Assembly (NCBI GenBank): GCA_002412495.1
Contig: DHVE01000028.1
Coordinates: 23,648 to 87,647 of the forward strand
Reading direction: 5' to 3'
Length of the DNA stretch: 64,000 nucleotides
Source: Betaproteobacteria bacterium UBA5216
GTDB taxonomy: Bacteria; Pseudomonadota; Gammaproteobacteria; Burkholderiales; SG8-41
A model generated the notes under the pieces. That model saw only the letters and a list, made by a program, of their open reading frames with translations. It was not told the origin of the DNA and did no database searches. Shown in pieces: positions 1-9,215 of this stretch. The position numbers and the translations under genes were made by a program. The stretch's first letter is position 1. Each line of letters begins with the position of its first letter.

Positions 1-324
1 TCCGCTTCCGTGAAGCAGCCGATGACCAAGCACGGTTTATCCACGGTGTTTCGCGCGGGACTCACCGGCTACCTCCGCCACTTGGCGAACGAAGTCGCCA
101 CCACCGGCGTGACGGTCAACACCGTATGCCCGGCGTCGGTGGGCACCGAAGCGATGGAAAAGAGTTACGACCTTAAAGTGCGTGCGCAACAAGTCCCCAT
201 GCGCCGCATCGGCCGCCCCGAAGAACTCGGCGCGATGGTGGCATTTTTGTGCTCCGATCTGGCCGGGTTTACGACTGGGGCTGCGATACAGGTCGATGGG
301 GGAATGGTGGCGTCCCTGACCTAA
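1..324 (+). CDS. SDR-family oxidoreductase, C-terminal fragment (cut by window edge)
   Basis: The reading frame is open from base 1, so this is the C-terminal third of a short-chain dehydrogenase/reductase whose N-terminal Rossmann half lies outside the window. The helix after the active site (RAGLTGYLRHLANEVA), the VTVNTVCP strand and the closing GAAIQVDGG are standard SDR landmarks. Where the family has the catalytic Y-x-x-x-K, the aligned stretch reads S-T-V-F-R (bases 40-54), so the usual Tyr/Lys pair appears replaced by Ser/Arg. Some SDR subfamilies carry such a change; the substrate is unknown. The stop codon overlaps that of the convergent amidohydrolase gene. Confidence 0.8.
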   Translation, partial: SASVKQPMTKHGLSTVFRAGLTGYLRHLANEVATTGVTVNTVCPASVGTEAMEKSYDLKVRAQQVPMRRIGRPEELGAMVAFLCSDLAGFTTGAAIQVDGGMVASLT

Positions 325-1151
325 TACTTCCAGCCCAACCAATCGCAAATCCCCTTCCCCATCACCTGTTCCAGATCGTCGCCCTTCAGCCACGGAATCT
401 CCTCGGTAAACTGCGTCACCGCCTGTCGATAGGTGCAGGGCAAGCGCGTAAAGTCCGTGCCCCAGAACATGCGCTTCGGGCCGAACGCATCGTAAACGCG
501 GCGCAGATACGGATGCAGCCAGCGGTACGGATAGGCGTCGCTGGTGTAGCCGCAGGTGCCGCTGGCTTTCACCGCGACGTTCGGGCGTTTGGCGATGGCG
601 AGCAGCAAATCGAGGTTGGCCCAACCGGCTTCGTCCTTGTCGCCGCTGACCAGACCGAGATGATCGATGATGATTTTCAAACCGGGATGCCGTTCGGCAA
701 TGCGGTCGATGTATCTCACCTGCTGGTGCGTGACCAGAATCATCAAACGAATTTGATGTTTTTCGGCAGCCTCCCATAACCAGTCGATGCGACCTTCCAC
801 CAGCGGCGCCGCGAGTTGCGGGCGCCTAAAGGTGAAGCGCATGCCGAGCATGCCGGGCTGCTGTTTCCACGTGGCGATTTGGTCTTTGGCATCCGGCGCC
901 TCCGCATCCAGCCGCCCCATCACGGCAAATTTATCCGGATAGCGGCGCGCGGCGTCAACCACCAGATCATTGCGTTCGCCTTCCCAACTCGGCGGCACGA
1001 GGATCGCGCGATCCACGCCCGCCGCCGCCATTTCTTTCAGGCAATCTTCCGCGCCCAGCGGCACCGGCCGATGCGGCGCATGGCGCGCGGGCCAAGGACG
1101 CTCGGGTGTGCTGGCGGCCCAGATGTGCACTTGTCCGTCTACGATGAGCAT
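321..1151 (-). CDS. Amidohydrolase-family (PF04909-type) TIM-barrel hydrolase
   Basis: A 276-residue protein starting at an ATG behind an AAAGGTG ribosome site. It opens with VDGQVHIWA, the H-x-W version of the first metal-binding strand seen in lactonase-like amidohydrolases, and carries IDHLGL near the middle and RMFWGTDFTRLP near the C-terminus, the usual late catalytic Asp strand. Family members hydrolyse lactones or decarboxylate aromatic acids in the cytoplasm. The substrate cannot be read from the sequence. It ends 4 bp into the SDR stop (convergent), and a Bug binding-protein gene lies just upstream on the same strand, suggesting a small catabolic unit. Confidence 0.75.
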   Translation of the reverse strand: MLIVDGQVHIWAASTPERPWPARHAPHRPVPLGAEDCLKEMAAAGVDRAILVPPSWEGERNDLVVDAARRYPDKFAVMGRLDAEAPDAKDQIATWKQQPGMLGMRFTFRRPQLAAPLVEGRIDWLWEAAEKHQIRLMILVTHQQVRYIDRIAERHPGLKIIIDHLGLVSGDKDEAGWANLDLLLAIAKRPNVAVKASGTCGYTSDAYPYRWLHPYLRRVYDAFGPKRMFWGTDFTRLPCTYRQAVTQFTEEIPWLKGDDLEQVMGKGICDWLGWKY

Positions 1152-1277
1152 TTTGATTTCACCTTTCAGTTTTCATCCAATGCGTTTTTAAACGCAGCCT
1201 CAAAACCAATCTGTCGTTCCCACCCGCGCAGTAACGATAGCGCTGTTGAAGCAACAGTTACTCCTCACGCCTCACCC

Positions 1278-2255
1278 TCACTCCGCCTTCATCCCCGACG
1301 CCTTAACCACCAGCGCCCAGCGCTCAATCTCACTCTTGATGAAGGACTGAAATTCCTGCGGCGTGCTGCCGATGGGTTCCGAACCTTCCGCGGCGAAACG
1401 TTCTTTCATGTCCGCCGATTGCAGCGCGCGCGTCAGCGTGGCGTGCAAGCGGTTAATGATGGGCATGGGCGTTCCCGCGGGCGCGAGCATGCCGTACCAC
1501 AGCGTCGATTCAAATCCCGGGACGCCTGCCTGCGCGACCGTTGGCAGTTCCGGCAGCGCCGCGATGCGCTTGGGGCCCGACACGCCCAGCGCGCGCAATC
1601 GCCCGCTACGCGCATAGGGCAACACGCCCGGCACGGCGCCGAACGACATGGTGATCTGCCCCGCCAGCAGGTCTATCATTGCCGGCCCCACGCCCTTGTA
1701 CGGAATATGCACCATGTCCAGTTTGGTTTGCAGCCTGAACAATTCCATCGTGAGATGGCTGCCGCTGCCGCCGCCACCGGTGCCGAAGGTCAGCTTGCCG
1801 GGCTGCGCACGCGCCAGGGCAATCAATTCAATCACGTTGCGCGCCGGCAGCGACGGATGCACCGCCAGTATGGTCGGCACTTTGGCAATCAGCGTAATGG
1901 CCTGCAAATCCGTCACCGGGTTGTAGGCCAGCTTGCGATACAACGTCGGGTTTACCGACAGGTTCGCGATGTTGCCGAGCACCAGCGTGTAGCCATCGGG
2001 CGGGGATTTCGCCGCAACCTCCACGCCAAGCGATCCGCCCGCACCGCCGCGATTTTCAATCACCACTTGCTGACCATGTGCTTCGGTAATTTTCATGCCG
2101 ACCACGCGGCCGATCATGTCGTTGGCGCCGCCGGGCACGAATGGAATAATCAGGCGTATCGGCTTGACCGGATAATCCTGCTGCGCGCGTGCAGGCATCG
2201 TGCCGACGCACGCCAGCATCACGAATATTTGGATTCCCTGTTTCATCATTGGCAT
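1278..2255 (-). CDS. Bug/TctC-family periplasmic solute-binding protein (copy 1)
   Basis: A 325-residue binding protein of the tripartite tricarboxylate transporter (TTT) class. I chose the ATG at 2255 because it gives a clean signal peptide (MKQGIQIFVMLACVGTMPARA, then QQDYPVKP). The open frame runs further upstream but that part has no secretion features. The hallmark KPIRLIIPFVPGGAND follows the cleavage site, PPDGYTLVLGN is the second binding-loop region, and HIPYKGVGPAMIDLL is the hinge motif. Known Bug proteins bind carboxylates or amides in the periplasm. No TctA or TctB gene is near. It precedes the amidohydrolase on the same strand. Confidence 0.9.
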   Translation of the reverse strand: MPMMKQGIQIFVMLACVGTMPARAQQDYPVKPIRLIIPFVPGGANDMIGRVVGMKITEAHGQQVVIENRGGAGGSLGVEVAAKSPPDGYTLVLGNIANLSVNPTLYRKLAYNPVTDLQAITLIAKVPTILAVHPSLPARNVIELIALARAQPGKLTFGTGGGGSGSHLTMELFRLQTKLDMVHIPYKGVGPAMIDLLAGQITMSFGAVPGVLPYARSGRLRALGVSGPKRIAALPELPTVAQAGVPGFESTLWYGMLAPAGTPMPIINRLHATLTRALQSADMKERFAAEGSEPIGSTPQEFQSFIKSEIERWALVVKASGMKAE

Positions 2256-2434
2256 TCGGTGGTCATCATCTCTGGCTGTGTGCGCAATAAAGCGGCATTC
2301 CCATTTACAATACAGCCCGCAAGTTCGCGGAATATCAACGTGCCGGGAGTATAAAGCGTGCATGTCGTTTTTCCGGCGAATTCCTTATCGTGAACAGTCA
2401 TTCAACAGATATTAATCAGGGAGCACGTTTTTCG

Positions 2435-2929
2435 ATGGCCAAAAAATCCACGGCGAGCGCAAAAAAAACCACCGCCAAACCCGCAACACCATCCCCCGGC
2501 ATGCCCAACCCAAGCCGCGTCTTCAAGGGCGGCATGCCCACCACGCTGGGCATGAAACTCGTGTCGGTCACCAAGAAAAAAGTCGTCGCGGAAATGCCGG
2601 TGAAAGATCAGCATCGCAACTGGAATGGCCGCGTCAATGGCGGCGCGATTATGTCACTGGCCGATGCCACGGGCGCGGCGGGCGCGGTGGCGAACATGCC
2701 GCCAGGCCATCGCGGCGGCACGCTGGAATCAAAAACCAATTTTTTCGCGGCGGGCGTCGGGCCGGTAATGCGCGCGGTGGCGATTCCACTGCATATCGGC
2801 CGTACCACGTCGGTGTGGCAAACCACCATCACCAACAGCGGCGACGGCAGCCGGGTGGCCATCGTGACGCAGACACAAATGTGTTTGCCGATTCCGCCCA
2901 ACCGGGGCGGTTATAAAGACAGCCCTTGA
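2435..2929 (+). CDS. PaaI-like hotdog-fold thioesterase
   Basis: A 164-residue protein starting at ATG 2435 behind CAGGGAGC; an upstream GTG at 2390 is possible but lacks a good ribosome site. The N-terminal ~30 residues are Lys/Ala/Thr-rich and probably disordered. From about residue 40 the hotdog domain is clear: HRNWNGRVNGGAIMSLADATGA matches the 4HBT/PaaI active-site helix region, with the common NGG variant in place of HGG. Such enzymes hydrolyse acyl- or aryl-CoA thioesters in the cytoplasm. It converges on an unknown gene across a 9-bp perfect hairpin. Confidence 0.8.
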   Translation: MAKKSTASAKKTTAKPATPSPGMPNPSRVFKGGMPTTLGMKLVSVTKKKVVAEMPVKDQHRNWNGRVNGGAIMSLADATGAAGAVANMPPGHRGGTLESKTNFFAAGVGPVMRAVAIPLHIGRTTSVWQTTITNSGDGSRVAIVTQTQMCLPIPPNRGGYKDSP

Positions 2930-2957
2930 TGCGGGCGATAGCGATGGCGATAGCAGC

Positions 2958-2980
2958 GGTCGCCGCCTGACGCGGCGACC
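2958..2980. terminator. GC-rich hairpin between convergent genes
   Basis: A 9-bp perfect stem (GGTCGCCGC with GCGGCGACC, loop CTGAC) lies between the stops of the thioesterase and the convergent gene at 2998. There is no T-run, so it could be a weak bidirectional terminator or a transcript-stabilising hairpin. The GCGATAGC direct repeat just before it is also notable. Confidence 0.4.
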
Positions 2981-2997
2981 TGTCGCGACCGCCGTAA

Positions 2998-3756
2998 CTA
3001 CGCCGCTGGCCAGAGCCGCGCCGCCAGATTCGGCGAACCCGGCGCATGCACCAGCTTGCGCACCACGTCGTCGGTCCACTGCTCCATTTTCGGATTCGCC
3101 TTTTCGTGCTCAACGAACTTGGCGTCGCGCGCGCGCGTGGACAAGAACTCATACAAAATCATGTGCTTGGCCCAGCCCGACACTGATGCGTATTTGCGAA
3201 CGCGCACGCATCCGGGCAGTTTTTCCATCGACGGCAAGCGCCACTGCGCGTACCACGCGGCAAGTTCGTCTTCATCCTGGCCCGGGCCGGCATTGAAGCT
3301 GCCCAACTGAATGCCGGGAGCGGACGCGCGATCCGGCGCATATTTTGCCGCATCAAATTCCGGACCGTGGATGCGTTTTTCCTCGGTGGCGATGTTGTAA
3401 CGCTCGCCGATGCGCAGGGCGAGCATTTTCTTGTCGGCATCGGACAACCGCGCGCGCATCTGTGCGGGCGTCGGGTTGACGAACACGTGCGCATCCGCCG
3501 CGCCGAACAACAAAATGTAGCGGTCGCCGATGGGTATCGACGGATCGTTCACATGGCCCAGCCGGTTCGGCGCGCCGGTCATCTTGACATTGGTTTCCGA
3601 CGCGTAGTGCGCGCCCCACAGGTAACCGGGCTGCCGCAGCATATTGGGAATATAGTGGCCGTGCAGCCACTGCAAATATTCGTCGCGCCCCTGCTCCGGC
3701 AGGTTGTACCATGTCATCCAGATGCCACGATCCATGCTGTCCACTGTGCTCTCCAT
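2998..3756 (-). CDS. Conserved protein with two ferredoxin-like (EthD-type) repeats, function unknown
   Basis: A 252-residue soluble protein without signal peptide. I do not recognise it with certainty. The first half has WYNLPEQGRDEYLQWLHGHYIPNML followed by PGYLWGAHY, and the second half repeats the pattern with AWYAQWRLPSMEKLPGCVRVRKYAS. This h-x-EW/W...L-P-GY arrangement is typical of dimeric alpha/beta-barrel (EthD/NIPSNAP-like) proteins, suggesting an internal duplication. The start at 3756 has no obvious ribosome site; an in-frame ATG at 3735 with GTGGA before it is an alternative. It is divergent from a Bug gene, 62 bp away. Confidence 0.65.
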   Translation of the reverse strand: MESTVDSMDRGIWMTWYNLPEQGRDEYLQWLHGHYIPNMLRQPGYLWGAHYASETNVKMTGAPNRLGHVNDPSIPIGDRYILLFGAADAHVFVNPTPAQMRARLSDADKKMLALRIGERYNIATEEKRIHGPEFDAAKYAPDRASAPGIQLGSFNAGPGQDEDELAAWYAQWRLPSMEKLPGCVRVRKYASVSGWAKHMILYEFLSTRARDAKFVEHEKANPKMEQWTDDVVRKLVHAPGSPNLAARLWPAA

Positions 3757-3818
3757 TGGTTGATGTGCAGTACGATTATACGGCTACAATTGCCGCTACG
3801 TTTCCACAGGAGGCTCCC

Positions 3819-4829
3819 GTGAAATTCCCCGTCGCATCCATCGGTCCGCTCGATGCATTGTGCTTTTTGTGCTGCTTGTGCCTGTCTTGGCTATGGTGCT
3901 TCGGCGCAACGCCCGCAGCCGCACAAGGTCTCGGCAACATCGGCGGACGCCCGATCCGCATCATCGTGCCCGTTGCGCCGGGCGGACCTTCGGATACCGC
4001 CGTGCGCATTCTCGTGCCGCGCCTCTCCGAGGCGCTGAAACAAACGCTGGTGGTGGACAACCGCCCCAGCAATAACGGCGTGGCCGGCACGGAAATCGCC
4101 GCGCGCGCCAATCCCGATGGCCTCACGCTCAACATCGGCAACAGCGGCACGCATGCCATCAACCCCAGCCTCTACAAAACGCTGCCTTACGATCCGGTGC
4201 GTGATTTCGTGCCGATCATCCAGATTGTCACCAGCGGCATGGTGCTGGTGGCCACGCCCAAGCTGCCGGTGAATTCGTTCCGGGATTTTGTGGCGCTGGC
4301 AAAAAAAGACCCCGGCAAACTCAATATGGCGGTGGCCGGCGCGACAGGCGAACTCGCCGGCGATGCGATGATGGCAATGAGTGGCATCCGCATGAACAAC
4401 GTGCGCTACAAGGGCAGTTCGCCGGCCGAAATCGCAACACTTTCCGGCGAATCCGACGCCAGCATGTTGACACCGCTCGCCAGCATGCAGCACATCGCAT
4501 CGGGCCGGCTTAAGGCGATGGGCATTTCCAGCAGCAAGCGTTCGCCCCTGCTGCCCAACGTGCCGACGCTGGCGGAACAGGGACTCTCGGGCTACGACTT
4601 TCAGATTTGGCATGGCCTGTTCGCGCCATTAAAAACACCCGAAACCATAACACAAAAAGTACACAAGGCCACGATGCAGGCGCTCGACGCGCCCGAAGTT
4701 AAAGAGCGATTCTCCATGCTGGGCTTCACCATTATCGGCAATACCGCCACGGAATTCGCCGCCGTGGTAAAAAGTGAACTGGCCAAGTTTCGTAGAGTCG
4801 TCGCGGATGCGGGTATCAAACTGGAATAG
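3819..4829 (+). CDS. Bug/TctC-family periplasmic solute-binding protein (copy 2)
   Basis: A 336-residue protein with a GTG start at 3819, selected by a perfect AGGAGG five bases upstream; the frame is open further 5' without a ribosome site. The signal peptide is unusually Cys-rich (CFLCCLCLSWLWC), ending TPAAAQ. Bug landmarks: GRPIRIIVPVAPGGPSD, PDGLTLNIGNSGTH, NVRYKGSSPAEIATL. It is strikingly like the Bug at 9211 (shared IGNxGTHxINxxLYKxLPYDP pattern), so the two are probably recent paralogues binding related ligands. Divergent from the EthD-like gene. Confidence 0.9.
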   Translation: MKFPVASIGPLDALCFLCCLCLSWLWCFGATPAAAQGLGNIGGRPIRIIVPVAPGGPSDTAVRILVPRLSEALKQTLVVDNRPSNNGVAGTEIAARANPDGLTLNIGNSGTHAINPSLYKTLPYDPVRDFVPIIQIVTSGMVLVATPKLPVNSFRDFVALAKKDPGKLNMAVAGATGELAGDAMMAMSGIRMNNVRYKGSSPAEIATLSGESDASMLTPLASMQHIASGRLKAMGISSSKRSPLLPNVPTLAEQGLSGYDFQIWHGLFAPLKTPETITQKVHKATMQALDAPEVKERFSMLGFTIIGNTATEFAAVVKSELAKFRRVVADAGIKLE

Positions 4830-4948
4830 GCCGCAGCGTGCCACGCCTAGCCGGGTCGCGGGATGCTTAACCGTGGTATTGCCTGTCACCGTGATCTGGC
4901 GTAAAGATGGGCATCAATGTGCGGGATCGCACTTATAAATAGCGGAAC

Positions 4949-7900
4949 ATGAGCAATCGTCACAAGCTGCTGGCTGGACTGGGCCTGGGCGCCCTGGCCG
5001 TGATGGCGCTGGTGGTGCAATTGATCTGGTCGGGTTATCGCGAGACCATCAACGTCGCACAGACGACCACGCGAGGCTATGCCGCGCTGCTCGAAGCGCG
5101 GCTGAGCGACGTGCTGCGGCGCGTTGACGCCGATTTGCAGGCTCTTCAGCATACAACGCCGGCCGTGGCGATGAATCCGGATAGCGCCGCCCAACACGCG
5201 CAACTAAACGCCACCCTTAAGGCGCGACTGATTCAATTCCCCGAAGTCGCCGGGCTTTCCATCCTGGATGCCAAGGGCGACACCCGGTATACCTCCTACA
5301 CGGATTCGTCGCGGCCGAATTTCGCCGACCGCGGCTTCTTCCGTACGTTGCGCAACAATCCGCGCGCCACGGTGGTATTTTCCGAAGTCATCGCTGCACG
5401 TAACACCGGGCGTCACGGCTTTGCAGTGGCCAGACCGCTGCGCGATCAGGATGGTATTTTCCGGGGTGTGGTGGTGGCATTGATTGAACTGGAGCACTTT
5501 CGCAAGTTGTTCCAGTCGCTTCACGTAGGCGCCAACGGCAATATCGCGATCTATCGCAGTGACGATTTCCGGCAGGTGCTGCGCTGGCCCGAGATCAAGG
5601 GCAGGCTCAATGTACCGTTGCCAGCCGGAAATCCCGCGCAAACGGCGTTTGGCGGCGGCGATAGAACCGTCACGATGGAATTCACATCGTCGACAGACAA
5701 CATACCGCGCATCTACAGTTTTCACGTGCTTGATCCTTACCCCTTCTTCGTCGCCGTGGGCGTGGCGCGTGACGACGTGCTGGCGGGGTGGCGGCAACGC
5801 TCGTTGACCGCGGGATTCGCCGCGCTGTTGCTGATGGGCCTGTTGCTGGGACTGCTGTATCGAATGACGCGCGCCGACGCGGCACGCGCTAGGCTGGCTG
5901 CCATCGTCGATGCCTCGAACGATGCCATTGTCAGCCGCGATGCGACCGGCAAGGTATTGAGCTGGAATCGCAGCGCGGAACGGCTGTTTGGCTATGCAGC
6001 ATCGGAAATTATCGGGCGCAACATCTGCCAGCTGGTACCACCCGCGCAGATGCCGGAACTCAGAATTGGCGAAGAAGTGAATACGGATTTCGGCGCGCGT
6101 TCGCACGATTCAGTCCGGGTTACCAAGGACGGGCGCCTGATCGATGTCTCGATCAGCGCGTCGCCAATCAAGGATCCTCTGGGACACGTCAATGCCGTCG
6201 CGCTGATTTTTCGCGATATCAGCGAACGCAAAAAGGCCGAAGAGGCGCGCAGCCGGCTCGCCGCCGCCACGGAAGGCTCGAACGACGCGATTTTCATCCG
6301 CGATGCCGACGGTAAAATCGTCTACTGGAACCCCGGCGCGCAAAAACTCTATGGATACACATCCGAGGAAGTGCTCGGTCGGGACAGCAGCTTCCTGGTG
6401 CCGCCGGAATACCTTGAAAGTCGCGCGCGGCACTGGCAGGTGCTGCAACAAGGCGGCACGGTTGAAAATCACGAGACTGTGCGCCGCTGCAAGGACCAAT
6501 CGTTGGTGGATGTTTCAATCAGCGTGTCGCGGGTAAAAGATGCCACTGGAAACACCATTGGGCTGACGACCATTGCCCGCGACATCACCGGGCGCAAACG
6601 CGCGGAGCGCGCACAGGCGCAACTCGCGGCCATCGTGGAAACCAGTGACGACGCCATCGTCGGCCGCGCGCCCGACGATACCATCGTCAGCTGGAATGCG
6701 GCCGCCGAGCGCATGTTCGGCTGGAGCGCTGGCGAAGCAATCGGTAAATCGTTCCGCGGCCTGCTGTCGCAGACGCCGGAGGTCAGAAAGCAGAGTCGCT
6801 TCGAAAAGGTGCTGCGCGGCGAACCCGCTCCGTCTTCGCTGGAAGATATCCGGCGTTGCAAGGACGGCTCAACCATACACGTGCAGACCACCATGTCAGC
6901 GGTCAGGGATGCGAGCGGCAATATCCTGTTTGTTTCGTGCATCATGCGCGATGTCACCGCCCGCGTGCTCGCGGAACGCCACATCGAACAACTCGCGACC
7001 AAGGACACGCTGACGGGTCTGTCCAATCGCAGCATGCTGATGGAGCAAATGCACGGCGCCATCGCGCGCGCCGCCCGCTCACAAACACAACTGGCCGTGA
7101 TATTTGTCGATCTCGACCGCTTCAAGGCGGTCAACGACACGCTCGGGCACGCCGCCGGCGACGAGTTATTGCGCGAATGCGCGAAGCGCCTTACCGATTG
7201 CGTACGTGACGGCGATGTCGTGGCGCGTCTCGGCGGCGATGAATTCGTCGTGCTGCTCGCCGACATCACCGACACTGCCATCGTAACGCCGATCGCCAGC
7301 CGGATGCTCAAGCTTTTGACGACGCCGTATCGCCTTCACGGTCACGACGCGCAGACCTCCGCCAGCATCGGTATCTGTTTCTATCCGGCGGATGGCGAGG
7401 ACGTCACAACGTTGATGAAATACGCCGACATCGCGATGTATCACGCCAAGGATCTGGGACGCAATAATTTCCAGTTCTATGCCGAAGAAATGAACCAGCG
7501 CATGTTGCGCCGCCAGCAGCTGGAACGTGAATTGCGCGCCGCCGTGCAGAACAACGAATTTGTCCTGCATTACCAGCCGCAGATTGTCGTGTCCACCGGC
7601 GAAATTCAGGGTGCCGAGTCGTTGATCCGCTGGCAGCACCCGGTGCGGGGACTCTTACCGCCGGGAGAATTCATCCAGGTCGCCGAGGAGACGGGCTTGA
7701 TCGTGCCCATCGGCGCATGGGCGCTGGATCACGCCTGCGGCACCATCAAGAAATGGCGGGATACCGGCGTGGGCATACCTTATGTCGTGGTCAACGTTTC
7801 CGCGGCGCAACTGGAATCCGACCTGGTGACAACCATGCGGCAGGCGCTGGTTACGCACAACATCGAACCCGGCTGGCTGATGCTCGAAATCACCGAAACC

Positions 7901-8365
7901 ATGTTGATGGCGCGCGTCGAAGAAGCCATTACCATCCTGCGGCGCATACGCGAACTGGGCATACGCATCGCAATGGACGACTTCGGCACGGGTTATTCCT
8001 CGCTCAGTGTGCTGCAACGCCTGCCGCTCGACACGCTCAAGATCGACCGCAGCTTCGTCAGCGCCATCGACGACGAAGCCAACAATGCGCGCGCCTGCGC
8101 CATCATCGGCGCCATCATCGCGATCGCCAAGGAACTCGGTTTGAGCGTGGTGGCGGAAGGCGTTGAAACCACGACGCAACTGGCCTTCCTGCGCACGCTC
8201 AATTGCGACACCTATCAGGGGTATCTTTACAGCATGCCGGTGGACACCGTGACGCTTGAGCGGCAGCACGCCGCACCGGTAAAGTCGGTGCTCAACGACG
8301 AAGACGGCAGGGCAATCACCATGACAGCCCGGGTCACCATGGAGTTGCCGCTCGATTTGCCTTAG
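4949..8365 (+). CDS. Membrane-bound sensor with dCache-like, three PAS, GGDEF and EAL domains
   Basis: A 1138-residue cyclic-di-GMP turnover protein. One membrane helix at about 9-28, a periplasmic dCache/PDC-like sensor at 30-280 and a second helix at 286-304 anchor it in the inner membrane. Three PAS domains follow (about 313-430, 435-555, 560-680). The GGDEF domain has an intact GGDEF at 762-766, so cyclase activity is plausible. The EAL domain (about 860-1115) reads E-S-L at 890-892 rather than E-A-L, but keeps DDFGTGYSS and VAEGVET, so phosphodiesterase activity is also plausible. The ligand of the sensor is unknown. It stands alone, with no operon partner. Confidence 0.95.
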   Translation: MSNRHKLLAGLGLGALAVMALVVQLIWSGYRETINVAQTTTRGYAALLEARLSDVLRRVDADLQALQHTTPAVAMNPDSAAQHAQLNATLKARLIQFPEVAGLSILDAKGDTRYTSYTDSSRPNFADRGFFRTLRNNPRATVVFSEVIAARNTGRHGFAVARPLRDQDGIFRGVVVALIELEHFRKLFQSLHVGANGNIAIYRSDDFRQVLRWPEIKGRLNVPLPAGNPAQTAFGGGDRTVTMEFTSSTDNIPRIYSFHVLDPYPFFVAVGVARDDVLAGWRQRSLTAGFAALLLMGLLLGLLYRMTRADAARARLAAIVDASNDAIVSRDATGKVLSWNRSAERLFGYAASEIIGRNICQLVPPAQMPELRIGEEVNTDFGARSHDSVRVTKDGRLIDVSISASPIKDPLGHVNAVALIFRDISERKKAEEARSRLAAATEGSNDAIFIRDADGKIVYWNPGAQKLYGYTSEEVLGRDSSFLVPPEYLESRARHWQVLQQGGTVENHETVRRCKDQSLVDVSISVSRVKDATGNTIGLTTIARDITGRKRAERAQAQLAAIVETSDDAIVGRAPDDTIVSWNAAAERMFGWSAGEAIGKSFRGLLSQTPEVRKQSRFEKVLRGEPAPSSLEDIRRCKDGSTIHVQTTMSAVRDASGNILFVSCIMRDVTARVLAERHIEQLATKDTLTGLSNRSMLMEQMHGAIARAARSQTQLAVIFVDLDRFKAVNDTLGHAAGDELLRECAKRLTDCVRDGDVVARLGGDEFVVLLADITDTAIVTPIASRMLKLLTTPYRLHGHDAQTSASIGICFYPADGEDVTTLMKYADIAMYHAKDLGRNNFQFYAEEMNQRMLRRQQLERELRAAVQNNEFVLHYQPQIVVSTGEIQGAESLIRWQHPVRGLLPPGEFIQVAEETGLIVPIGAWALDHACGTIKKWRDTGVGIPYVVVNVSAAQLESDLVTTMRQALVTHNIEPGWLMLEITETMLMARVEEAITILRRIRELGIRIAMDDFGTGYSSLSVLQRLPLDTLKIDRSFVSAIDDEANNARACAIIGAIIAIAKELGLSVVAEGVETTTQLAFLRTLNCDTYQGYLYSMPVDTVTLERQHAAPVKSVLNDEDGRAITMTARVTMELPLDLP

Positions 8366-8431
8366 CGCTCTGTCGTAACTCGCTCGCACCACGCCTCGTG
8401 GCGCGCACAAAGAAATGTAAGAACGAAAAGA

Positions 8432-9073
8432 CTACACCACCGGCTTTACGTACTGCGGCAACGGCGCCAACGGCAACAATCCATTGGGCGGAGCGGTGCG
8501 CGCCACGTTCATCAGCATCGCGATCATCGCGTAGTAGCCCACCACGCCGACGAGATCGACCACGCTTTCTTCACCGAAATATTTGACGGCGCGCGCGTAG
8601 GTAACGTCCGACACGCCGCGGTTTTTCAGCAGTTCGTTCACAAAATCATAAACGATGGCTTCATCTTTTTTCATTTTCGCCGGACGGCGGGATTCCGCTA
8701 ACGCATCGACGGTGTCCTGGCTTAACCCCCCCTTGAGTGCGTGCGGCACGTGCACCGCCCATTCATACTGGCAAGACCAATCGCGCGCCGCCATCAGCCC
8801 CGCGAACTCCGCCAGCCGAAACGGCACCTTGACGCCCCAACGAATGTAAGCGCCGAGTGCCTGCGTCGGCCCGGTCAATCCGGGGCTGCGCATCATCGGC
8901 ACGAACGGCCCGCGCACATCCTTGCGCGGCCCCGCGGTGATATCCGCCGCGACTTTTTTCTGCGCGGCATTCAACTTTGCCGGCGGAATTTGCGGCAGAC
9001 GTTCGCGCAGAATATTGACGCGCATTTGTTTTTTCTGCTTGACAGCGGGAGCGTGCCTTGCGGTGCTGGTCAT
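8432..9073 (-). CDS. Carboxymuconolactone decarboxylase/AhpD-like protein
   Basis: A 213-residue protein starting at ATG 9073 behind AAAGGA. The middle part, RLAEFAGLMAARDWSCQYEWAVHVPHAL, is the CMD/AhpD helix pair. The AhpD C-x-x-C is not complete: only one Cys (C-Q-Y-E) is present, followed by the conserved His. That fits the CMD-like subgroup rather than a peroxidase. The C-terminus (GVVGYYAMIAMLMNVA) matches many uncharacterised CMD proteins found beside aromatic-catabolism genes. The reaction is unknown. It is a single gene between the c-di-GMP protein and a Bug gene. Confidence 0.8.
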   Translation of the reverse strand: MTSTARHAPAVKQKKQMRVNILRERLPQIPPAKLNAAQKKVAADITAGPRKDVRGPFVPMMRSPGLTGPTQALGAYIRWGVKVPFRLAEFAGLMAARDWSCQYEWAVHVPHALKGGLSQDTVDALAESRRPAKMKKDEAIVYDFVNELLKNRGVSDVTYARAVKYFGEESVVDLVGVVGYYAMIAMLMNVARTAPPNGLLPLAPLPQYVKPVV

Positions 9074-9185
9074 GATTTTCCTTTAATGGATGTTGAAAGT
9101 TCGTGGAAGGTTGAAAGGTTAGGGTGAGGTGTAACGGGGAGGCATAAGATGTGTCGTGCAGTGTACAAAAGAAAGTTTAGCGAGA

Positions 9186-9215
9186 CATACTACGCCTCAC
9201 GCCTAAACCCTCACT
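9186..9215. repeat. Degenerate TGAGG heptamers at a gene end
   Basis: Read on the minus strand this stretch contains GTGAGGGTTTAGGCGTGAGGCG, overlapping the last codons of the Bug gene at 9211. Similar strings occur at 1253-1285, 9117-9145, 12915-12945 (as GATTGAG units), 16203-16230 and 16262-16294. The function is unknown. Confidence 0.45.

Noticed and set aside
816..2354. A 512-codon plus-strand open frame opposite the amidohydrolase and Bug genes
   Set aside because: Arg/His-rich, no domain, and exactly antisense to two clear genes; typical of high-GC DNA.
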